From an uncultured Lachnospiraceae bacterium (GTDB taxonomy: Bacteria; Bacillota; Clostridia; Lachnospirales; Lachnospiraceae): a stretch of 64,000 nucleotides of DNA. The position numbers were made by a program, and so were the translations under genes. The DNA is taken from assembly GCA_910588875.1 (NCBI GenBank), contig CAJURT010000009.1:1-64000 (forward strand), written 5' to 3'. Positions 58,319 to 64,000 of the stretch are shown here, piece by piece (positions within the stretch are counted from its first letter, which is position 1; every line of letters starts with the position of its first letter). The notes beneath the pieces are model-generated. The model was not told the DNA's origin, did not search any database, and worked only from the letters and a program-made list of their open reading frames with translations.

Positions 58319-59533
58319 TCAATTGCCAAAGGCCTGGCTGAGTTTGCCTTCATCCAGGTTCGCACCAATCACGCACACCTTTCCTGTATAATCCGGCGTG
58401 CCTGTCCGGATCTCATACTCCTCCGGCACCAGGTCAAAATAATACCATTCCCCCGGATTCTCACCGGGCAGCATTCCCTTTGCCCGCAGCACATCGCCGT
58501 AGCCATTCCCGTATGCCAGTTCCTCCAAGATCTCCTCCAATGCCTTCTTATCACAAGCCGCCACATTCTCCAACCCCCAGCTGACAAACACCTCGTCCGC
58601 ATGATGGTCATGACCGTGCTCTTCATGGCCATGGCTGTGGCCCTCATGCTCATGTTCTTCGTGGCCATGGCTGTGGTCTTCATGACCGTGCTCTTCGTGC
58701 ATATGGCTGTGGCCCTCATGACCGTGCTCTTCATGGCCATGGCTGTGGCCCTCATGACCGTGCTCTTCATGGCCATGGCTGTGGCCCTCACGACCGTGCT
58801 CTTCGTGGTCATGGCTGTGATGCTCATGTTCATGCGCTTCGTGGTCATGGCACCCGCAGGTGCAATTCTCCCCATGGTGATGGTGGTGCTCCTCATAGTC
58901 CGCCTTTGCCTGTGCCAAAAGGTCCTCCATCATCGTATCCGGCTTTTCAATCAGTTCCAGCAGCTGTGTTCCACCCAGCTGGTCAATCGGCGTCGTCACA
59001 ATCGTGGCGGCCCCATTACGCTCCCGCAGCATTTCTGCCGCCTTCTTTACCTTGCCCTTCTCCGTCACATCCGTGCGGCTTAACACAATCGTCCCCGCAT
59101 TTTCTACCTGGTTATTAAAAAATTCCCCAAAATTTTTCATATACATCCGGCACTTATTGGCATCGACCACCGTTACCGCGCTGTTTAAACGCACCTCTAA
59201 GTCCTTCGCCACATTGCGCACTGCATTCATCACATCCGAAAGCTTGCCCACTCCTGACGGCTCAATGATTACACGGTCCGGACGGTATTTCGTCAGAACC
59301 TCCTCCAGGGACTTGCCGAAATCCCCCACCAGGGAACAGCAGATGCACCCGGAATTCATCTCCCGGATCTCAATCCCTGAGTCTTTTAAAAACCCACCGT
59401 CAATGCCGATCTCACCAAACTCATTCTCAATCAGCACCACCTGTTCCCCCGCAATTGCTTCCTTTAAAAGCTTCTTGATAAAAGTCGTCTTACCTGCTCC
59501 CAGGAAACCTGAAATAATGTCAATCTTTGTCAT
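58319..59533 (-). CDS. CobW/COG0523 metallochaperone GTPase with His-rich domain
   Basis: The 404-residue protein has Walker A GFLGAGKTT (residues 9-17), the metal-binding GCICC motif at 62-66, IIEPSGVG as the switch region and SRTDVTEKGK. A very long His-rich domain follows (about residues 217-320) made of 12-residue units like GHEEHGHEGHSH, with GENCTCGCHDHE at its start. The C-terminal CobW_C domain is present. Such proteins hydrolyse GTP to deliver or store metal, most often zinc. The DtxR gene upstream suggests metal-dependent regulation. Confidence 0.92.
   Translation of the reverse strand: MTKIDIISGFLGAGKTTFIKKLLKEAIAGEQVVLIENEFGEIGIDGGFLKDSGIEIREMNSGCICCSLVGDFGKSLEEVLTKYRPDRVIIEPSGVGKLSDVMNAVRNVAKDLEVRLNSAVTVVDANKCRMYMKNFGEFFNNQVENAGTIVLSRTDVTEKGKVKKAAEMLRERNGAATIVTTPIDQLGGTQLLELIEKPDTMMEDLLAQAKADYEEHHHHHGENCTCGCHDHEAHEHEHHSHDHEEHGREGHSHGHEEHGHEGHSHGHEEHGHEGHSHMHEEHGHEDHSHGHEEHEHEGHSHGHEEHGHDHHADEVFVSWGLENVAACDKKALEEILEELAYGNGYGDVLRAKGMLPGENPGEWYYFDLVPEEYEIRTGTPDYTGKVCVIGANLDEGKLSQAFGN
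58605..58860. repeat. 36-bp tandem repeats coding the His-rich domain
   Basis: About six imperfect 36-bp units with the core TGCTCTTCATGGCCATGGCTG repeat in frame inside the cobW-like gene. They encode 12-residue His/Gly/Glu units. The near identity of several units suggests recent expansion and possible length variation. Confidence 0.88.
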
Positions 59534-59573
59534 TGCCTATTACCCTCTTTCTTTAAAAGTCCCTATCTGTCCC

Positions 59574-59975
59574 TCAGCAGTCAGGAGTCAGAAACTCCTT
59601 TTCCCACTGGGGGTAATGCTCTTCCATAAAAAAACGGATTCCGTCTGCCACCTCCTGATCCAGGATATGTTCCATGCGGCAGGCATTCTCCTCTGCCAAT
59701 GGCTTTGGCACCCCGGCCACTGCTGTCAGGAATGCCGTCAGGAGCCTGTGCCTCCCATAGATCTCCTCCGCCCTCGCCTTCCCTTTCTCTGTCAGCCGGA
59801 TCTCCCCTGTGGGTTCCATCGTAATATATCCATCCTCCCGCAAGATGCCCATGGCACGGCTGACGCTGGGTTTGCTGAAATTTAGTTCCCTCGCCACGTC
59901 AACAGAACGCACGAAGCCCTTTTTTTCCTTTATCACCAATATCGTCTCCAGATAATTCTCTCCCGATTCCTGCAT
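59574..59975 (-). CDS. DtxR/MntR-family metal-dependent repressor
   Basis: The protein starts MQESGENYLETILVIKEKKGFVRSVDVARELNFSKPSVSRAM, a winged-helix domain, and continues GEIRLTEKGKARAEEIYGRHRLLTAFL and ACRMEHILDQEVADGI, the metal-binding dimerisation domain. The 133-residue length is that of MntR-type proteins without an SH3 domain. The start at 59975 has GGGAGGG upstream. It precedes the two CobW genes and probably represses them when metal is plentiful. A promoter-like TGGACG/TATGAT pair lies just upstream on the minus strand. Confidence 0.9.
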   Translation of the reverse strand: MQESGENYLETILVIKEKKGFVRSVDVARELNFSKPSVSRAMGILREDGYITMEPTGEIRLTEKGKARAEEIYGRHRLLTAFLTAVAGVPKPLAEENACRMEHILDQEVADGIRFFMEEHYPQWEKEFLTPDC

Positions 59976-60265
59976 AGCATCCCTCCCGGTACCCCATTCC
60001 TTCTTATCATATACGAAATTACCCCCTACGTCCACCCCTTTTCCCCCTTAAATTCACGGATTAAACGGGATATTTTTTGTCAGGCGTGTCTGCATATCCC
60101 GAACCTGTATATACCCTGACCTTGAAACGTGTCCCGCCGATCCTGCGGTAAAAAAGCCAGCCCAGAGGAAGATGTAACGTAAGGAAGTTATCTCTCCCTT
60201 ATTATTTATAGACAGCCGATAGTGATTGAATTGCGAGAATATTCAACATATCGGAGATAATTATA

Positions 60266-60328
60266 ATGGAAAACAACACCCAATCTGTTGCAACGAATAT
60301 TATCAATAAAGAAATCATATACTCCTAA
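60266..60328 (+). CDS. Possible 20-residue peptide with hidden ribosome site
   Basis: The short frame encodes a peptide beginning MENNTQSVATN and ending EIIYS. Its ribosome site GGAG (60253-60256) is part of a nested hairpin upstream, in which CCGATA pairs with TATCGG and TTGAAT with ATTCAA. A terminator follows directly after the stop. This could be a leader peptide, a small protein or chance. I do not recognise it. Confidence 0.3.
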   Translation: MENNTQSVATNIINKEIIYS

Positions 60329-60333
60329 AAGCG

Positions 60334-60370
60334 ACGACGGCGAGGGCATATTTCCTCGCCGTTGTTTGTT
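60334..60370 (+). terminator. Rho-independent terminator
   Basis: A 12-bp stem (ACGACGGCGAGG with CCTCGCCGTTGT, one G-U pair) and an eight-base loop are followed by a T-rich tail. It ends the short plus-strand transcript and abuts the end of the mnmA remnant. Confidence 0.75.
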
Positions 60371-60378
60371 CTATGAAA

Positions 60379-60698
60379 TTAGCAGATTACTCCTCCACCC
60401 ACAACCGTATCACCATCATACAGCACAACCGCCTGCCCTGCGGTGACAGCCCGCTGAGGCTTGTCACACAAAATTCGGATTTTCCTGTTCTCATCATGAT
60501 ACGCCATATGCTCCGGGCCAACTGTCACGGTATTTGTTGCCATATCCTTGCGGCAGACAAAGGCCGGCCATCCTGCATCTCAATTCTGGCATAGTGCCCG
60601 GTGACAACAGCCTCGTTTTGAAACAGCTTTATGGTGACGCCAATACAGTCGTAGCCTGCCTGTTTGGACAGAAAAGCAGCGACAGAGGAATCCACGTC
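60379..60698 (-). pseudogene. mnmA: tRNA 2-thiouridylase remnant (MnmA)
   Basis: Three pieces of MnmA remain. They are the ATP-binding region (DVDSSVAAFLSKQAGYDCIGVT, lacking the first glycines of SGGVDSS), a short middle piece (AVVTGHYARIEMQDGRP), and in another frame the C-terminus (DMATNTVTVGPEHM and RAVTAGQAVVLYDGDTVVGGGVI). An intact MnmA has about 360 residues. Most of the middle, including the tRNA-binding part and a catalytic cysteine region, is deleted. It is fused upstream to the nifS remnant. Confidence 0.8.
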
Positions 60699-61074
60699 GG
60701 CCCCGGTGTTCTCCTCACATAGAAACAGCCGCAGAGAACCGTGGGCCACCTCGTGGGAACAGCCGATGGCCAGCAGAAACATGGCTGGGATCCAAGGAAC
60801 TGGAGGTACAGGCGGAGCCGGAAGAAGCGCAGATGCCCCGGTCGTCCAGGAGCAGGCTCTCCCCCTCGATGCCCTCAAAACAAAAGTTCACATTGCCGGG
60901 GAGACGGTTCACATGGTCCCCGTTGAGGGCGGTATGGGGAATTTGGGACAGTCCCGCAATCGGCCTGTCCCGCAGGCCGGAGGGATTGCCCCAGGTCTCC
61001 TCCATGCAGTTCAGCATAGCACTGATGGTGAACTTGCTCATTTGGGTAGTGGCCACATTGTCCACATAAATCAT
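60699..61074 (-). pseudogene. nifS: Cysteine desulfurase remnant (NifS/IscS)
   Basis: The start [21 protein letters not shown] at 61074 is a NifS N-terminus, and [28 protein letters not shown] with [19 protein letters not shown] is the C-terminal part with the catalytic-cysteine loop. About 230 residues between them, including the PLP-binding lysine, are missing. A frameshift follows, after which [22 protein letters not shown] completes the C-terminus and runs straight into MnmA sequence. The gene is inactive. It would have supplied sulfur to MnmA. Confidence 0.82.
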
Positions 61075-61095
61075 CGTAAAATCCTTTCTGACGCC

Positions 61096-61125
61096 GAACA
61101 CGCCGGTGCTTCCACCGGCGTGTTC
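61096..61125. repeat. Perfect 13-bp hairpin downstream of cysK
   Basis: GAACACGCCGGTG pairs perfectly with its complement over a four-base loop. No U-tract follows on either strand. It lies between cysK and the nifS remnant and may be a processing or stabilising structure. Confidence 0.6.
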
Positions 61126-61129
61126 CCCT

Positions 61130-62062
61130 TTAGTCCGCGAAAAGCGGTGTGGACAGGTAGCGGCCGCCGGTGTCCGGGAGAAGTACCACGATGGTCTTGC
61201 TCGCGTTCTCGGGCCGCTTTGCCAGTTCGATTGCCGCATGGAGCGCGGCCCCGGAGGAGATGCCCACCAGCACACCCTCCTTGCGGCCAATCAGCCGTCC
61301 GGCGGCAAAGGCGTCCTCGTTGGACACGGGAATGATCTCGTCGTAGACGGCGGTATCCAGCACGTCGGGGACAAAGCCCGCGCCGATGCCTTGAATCTTG
61401 TGCGGCCCGGAGCAGCCCTCGCTGAGAACGGGGGAATCCTTGGGCTCCACCGCCACGATTTTCACTGCCGGATTTTGCTCCTTGAGGTACTGGCCTATGC
61501 CGGTAATGGTGCCGCCGGTGCCCACGCCAGCCACGAAAATGTCCACTTTGCCATCGGTGTCCATCCAGATTTCCGGACCGGTGGCAGACCGGTGGGCGGC
61601 AGGGTTGGCGGGGTTAACAAACTGGCCGGGGATAAAGCTGTTGGGGATCTCCTGGGCCAACTCCTCCGCTTTGGCAATAGCCCCCTTCATCCCCTTGGCC
61701 CCCTCGGTGAGCACCAGTTCCGCACCATAGGCTTTCATCAACTGCCGACGCTCCACGCTCATGGTTTCCGGCATGGTGATGACGATGCGATAGCCGCGGG
61801 CCGCCGCTACGGAAGCCAGCCCGATCCCAGTGTTGCCGGAGGTGGGCTCGATAATGGTGGAGCCGGGTTTCAGCTTCCCGCTGGCCTCGGCCTCGTCGAT
61901 CATGGCCTTGGCGATGCGGTCCTTTACCGATCCGGCGGGGTTGAAGTATTCCAGCTTAGCCAGAATGTGGGCACTCAGCCCCGCGTTCTTTTCGATATGG
62001 GTCAGTTCCAGCAGAGGCGTTTTGCCGATTAACTGGTCGGCGGATGTGTAGATATTGGGCAT
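61130..62062 (-). CDS. cysK: Cysteine synthase (O-acetylserine sulfhydrylase)
   Basis: The 310-residue PLP enzyme has [20 protein letters not shown] with the PLP-binding lysine, [11 protein letters not shown] for substrate binding, [15 protein letters not shown] for phosphate binding and [11 protein letters not shown] near the C-terminus. It makes cysteine from O-acetylserine and sulfide in the cytoplasm. The start at 62062 follows AGGAGG. It is the second gene of the sulfur operon, 13 bp after metY, and should share its Rrf2-type control. Confidence 0.93.
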   Translation of the reverse strand: MPNIYTSADQLIGKTPLLELTHIEKNAGLSAHILAKLEYFNPAGSVKDRIAKAMIDEAEASGKLKPGSTIIEPTSGNTGIGLASVAAARGYRIVITMPETMSVERRQLMKAYGAELVLTEGAKGMKGAIAKAEELAQEIPNSFIPGQFVNPANPAAHRSATGPEIWMDTDGKVDIFVAGVGTGGTITGIGQYLKEQNPAVKIVAVEPKDSPVLSEGCSGPHKIQGIGAGFVPDVLDTAVYDEIIPVSNEDAFAAGRLIGRKEGVLVGISSGAALHAAIELAKRPENASKTIVVLLPDTGGRYLSTPLFAD

Positions 62063-62075
62063 GACAGATTCCTCC

Positions 62076-63362
62076 TTATTCTTGTGACACAGCGGCAAAG
62101 CCTTTCTCCAGATCGGCAATGATGTCGTCGATATGCTCGGTGCCGATGGACAGGCGGATGGTGTTGGGTTTGATGCCCTGATCCAGCAGTTCTTCAGATG
62201 AAAGCTGGGAGTGGGTGGTGGTGGCGGGATGGATCACCAGGGACTTTACATCCGCCACATTGGCCAGCAGGGAGAAAATCTCCAGGCTGTCGATGAATTT
62301 GTGGGCTTCCGTTTGACCGCCTTTGATCTCAAAAGTGAAAATGGACGCGCCGCCGTTGGGAAAATACTTTTCGTACAGGGTGTGGTCGGGGTGATCGGAC
62401 AAAGCCGGGTGGTTGACTTTCTCCACCTGGGAGTGACCCGCCAGGAACTCTACCACCTTTTTGGTGTTTTCGGCGTGGCGCTCCAAACGCAGGGACAGGG
62501 TCTCCACCCCCTGGAGAAGCAGGAAGGCATTGAAGGGGGAAATAGTGGCCCCGGTGTCCCGCAGGAGGATGGCCCGAATGTAGGTGACGAAGGCGGCAGG
62601 GCCGACGGCATCCACGAAGCTGACCCCGTGGTAGCTGGGATTGGGCGCGGCAATAGGGGCATACTTGTCGGAGGCTTTCCAGTCAAATTTGCCGCTGTCC
62701 ACAATGATGCCGCCCAGAGTAGTGCCGTGTCCGCCGATGAACTTGGTGGCGGAATGAACCACGATGTCCGCGCCATGCTCAATGGGTCGGATGAGGTAAG
62801 GTGTGCCAAAGGTGTTGTCAATGACCAGGGGCAGACCGTGGGCGTGGGCAATTTCTGCAATTGCATCAATGTCAGGGATGTCGCTGTTGGGGTTGCCCAA
62901 GGTTTCGAGATAGACGGCCTTGGTATTGGGGCGGATGGCGGCGGTCACTGCGTTTAAGTCGTGGGCATCCACAAAACTGGTCTCCACCCCAAACTGGGGC
63001 AGGGTGTGGGCCAGCAGATTGTAGCTTCCGCCGTAGATGGTCTTTTGGGCCACAATGTGATCCCCCGCCTGGGCCAACGCCTGAATGGTATAGGTGATCG
63101 CCGCCGCGCCAGAGGCCAGTGCCAGTGCCGCCACACCACCCTCCAAAGCCGCGAGGCGCTTCTCCAGCACGTCCTGGGTGGAGTTGGTCAGCCGCCCATA
63201 GATGTTTCCGGCATCCGCCAGCCCGAATCGAGCGGCGGCGTGGGCGGAATTGCGGAACACATAGGAGGTGGTCTGGTAAATGGGCACCGCTCGGGCATCG
63301 GTGGCAGGATCAGGCTGCTCCTGGCCTACATGGAGTTGCAATGTCTCAAACTTATAACTCAT
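62076..63362 (-). CDS. metY: O-acetylhomoserine sulfhydrylase
   Basis: This Cys/Met-metabolism PLP enzyme of 428 residues begins [46 protein letters not shown], with the OAH-sulfhydrylase signatures and the PLP lysine in [18 protein letters not shown]. It makes homocysteine from O-acetylhomoserine and sulfide. The start at 63362 is required because the promoter -10 box lies at 63394-63399; an upstream frame start would precede transcription. The base composition of this operon is higher in GC than the glycan locus. Confidence 0.93.
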   Translation of the reverse strand: MSYKFETLQLHVGQEQPDPATDARAVPIYQTTSYVFRNSAHAAARFGLADAGNIYGRLTNSTQDVLEKRLAALEGGVAALALASGAAAITYTIQALAQAGDHIVAQKTIYGGSYNLLAHTLPQFGVETSFVDAHDLNAVTAAIRPNTKAVYLETLGNPNSDIPDIDAIAEIAHAHGLPLVIDNTFGTPYLIRPIEHGADIVVHSATKFIGGHGTTLGGIIVDSGKFDWKASDKYAPIAAPNPSYHGVSFVDAVGPAAFVTYIRAILLRDTGATISPFNAFLLLQGVETLSLRLERHAENTKKVVEFLAGHSQVEKVNHPALSDHPDHTLYEKYFPNGGASIFTFEIKGGQTEAHKFIDSLEIFSLLANVADVKSLVIHPATTTHSQLSSEELLDQGIKPNTIRLSIGTEHIDDIIADLEKGFAAVSQE

Positions 63363-63393
63363 GGGAATATCCCCCTCTCTCTGAATTGACACC

Positions 63394-63422
63394 ATTATAT
63401 TCCTATTAACCTACTTTGTCAA
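63394..63422 (-). promoter_or_regulatory. metY-cysK promoter with Rrf2-type operator
   Basis: TTGACA (63417-63422), 17 bp, TATAAT (63394-63399) on the minus strand is a full consensus promoter. Its spacer carries the 11-mer TCCTATTAACC (63401-63411, plus-strand reading), which recurs in the spacer of the divergent Rrf2 promoter. Confidence 0.85.
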
Positions 63423-63440
63423 TAGGTATATTGATGCTGC

Positions 63441-63469
63441 TTGAAATCCTATTAACCCTGTGGTATGAT
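63441..63469 (+). promoter_or_regulatory. Promoter of the Rrf2 regulator with the same operator
   Basis: TTGAAA (63441-63446), 17 bp and TATGAT (63464-63469). The spacer holds a second TCCTATTAACC (63447-63457). A repressor bound here would block both divergent promoters, giving autoregulation. Confidence 0.8.
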
Positions 63470-63492
63470 AGGAAAAACTGGAGGGGATTTTT

Positions 63493-63912
63493 ATGATGAT
63501 TTCCACAAAGGGCAGATATGCGCTACGGTTTTTGGTAGACCTTGCGGAGCATCAGGATGATGGATTTGTGCCGTTGAAGGAAGTGTCCATGCGTCAGGAA
63601 ATTTCGGAGAAGTACCTGGAAATCGTGGTAAAGGAACTGGTAAAGGGCGGCCTGCTCGCCGCAATGCGGGGAAAAGGCGGAGGATACCGGCTGAACCGCG
63701 CCCCGGAGGAGTACAGCGTAAAGTCTATTCTTCAACTGATGGAGGGGCCGCTGGTTCCTGTCGCCTGTCTGGAACCGGGGAAAGATACCTGTCCCCGGAG
63801 CAACGGCTGCCGGACGCTCCCGCTGTGGCAGGGGCTGGATAAGGTTATCTCTGATTATCTGGCACAATTTACTTTGGCGGATTTGTGCAACAAGAATTTT
63901 CAAATAAAATAG
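63493..63912 (+). CDS. Rrf2-family regulator (CymR/IscR-like)
   Basis: The 139-residue protein has the Rrf2 winged helix (MISTKGRYALRFLVDLAEHQ; EISEKYLEIVVKELVKGGLLAAMRGKGGGYRLNR) and a C-terminal segment with cysteines at 92, 100 and 106. This resembles the Fe-S cluster ligands of IscR, though the spacing differs. It could sense iron-sulfur status or, like CymR, cysteine supply through CysK. It is divergent from metY-cysK and likely represses it through the shared operator. The start has GGAGGGG upstream; the second ATG at 63496 is equally possible. Confidence 0.88.
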   Translation: MMISTKGRYALRFLVDLAEHQDDGFVPLKEVSMRQEISEKYLEIVVKELVKGGLLAAMRGKGGGYRLNRAPEEYSVKSILQLMEGPLVPVACLEPGKDTCPRSNGCRTLPLWQGLDKVISDYLAQFTLADLCNKNFQIK

Positions 63913-64000
63913 AAACCAACATTGGCTGACATCTGTTTTTATATGTTATGATAATCTTACTTCATTAGAAAGCGACAACTGAATAGGTTATACTGATTGG
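63913..64000. other. Right edge, intergenic
   Basis: No gene is seen. TATGAT near 63947 could be a -10 box for a gene beyond the window. Confidence 0.3.

Larger units (their letters stand above)
60036..60372. other. Intergenic region with small frame and hairpins
   Basis: Between the DtxR operon and the mnmA remnant I see only a short frame at 60266-60328, a hairpin around its ribosome site and a terminator. No RNA family was recognised in the first 180 bp. Confidence 0.4.

Noticed and set aside
58605..58860. 36-bp repeats as a CRISPR array
   Set aside because: There are no unique spacers, and the units encode the His-rich domain in frame.
58256..59083. A 275-codon plus-strand frame opposite the cobW-like gene
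   Set aside because: It is antisense to the His-rich repeats, and its repetitive Met/Val/Ala content is simply the complement of those codons.

Overview
The window looks like chromosomal DNA of a spore-forming Clostridia, most likely a Lachnospiraceae-type gut anaerobe. The basis is two L,D-transpeptidases, aromatic-repeat wall-binding proteins, a sporulation sigma-factor fragment, strong AGGAGG ribosome sites and TTGACA/TATAAT promoters. No rRNA, tRNA or CRISPR array was recognised.

Layout. 1-3.9 kb: a decayed enoyl-CoA hydratase, a wall-binding protein, a 246-bp palindrome and an RNA methyltransferase. 3.9-23.7 kb (minus strand): a glycan locus with UDP-galactopyranose mutase, many glycosyltransferases, two flippases, a Wzm-type permease, rfbC and unusual accessory enzymes, interrupted by one plus-strand L,D-transpeptidase. 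23.8-25.2 kb: a second L,D-transpeptidase with its own promoter; a terminator separates it from glf. 25.3-35.0 kb: a ten-gene Mrp/Mbh-like cation antiporter operon. 35.2-51.6 kb (minus): a second glycan locus with priming transferase, UDP-hexosaminuronate enzymes, EpsG-like polymerase, flippase, LicD and cytidylyltransferase, and an O-acyltransferase pair. Its central part, about 39.5-45.5 kb, is visibly AT-rich. 51.7-53.7 kb: three tandem NusG-family antitermination proteins heading that locus. 53.7-57.3 kb: a putative invertible promoter, remnants of an AAA ATPase and of a Pycsar-like defence system, a NotI-like restriction-modification system and a truncated sigma factor. 57.3-60.0 kb: a DtxR/CobW metal operon. 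60.4-63.9 kb: an Rrf2-controlled sulfur operon (metY, cysK) with scrambled nifS and mnmA remnants.

How it works together. The most striking feature is at 53692-53941. A consensus sigma-A promoter (TTGACA, 17 bp, TATAAT, extended -10) lies between two inverted 27-bp sites. Each site has two 11-bp palindromic arms around a 5-bp asymmetric spacer, and the spacers are reverse complements of each other. This is the geometry of tyrosine-recombinase inversion sites. In the orientation shown the promoter points away from the three NusG genes and the glycan operon (predicted OFF); inversion would point it at them (ON). I infer a two-layer switch: promoter inversion sets on or off, and NusG/LoaP-type processive antitermination carries transcription through leader and intergenic hairpins of the long operon. 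No recombinase gene was recognised in the window.

The glycan genes predict a surface polymer built on a PglC-type lipid primer, containing N-acetylhexosaminuronic acid and galactofuranose, and decorated by acyl groups and a LicD-transferred phospho-substituent.
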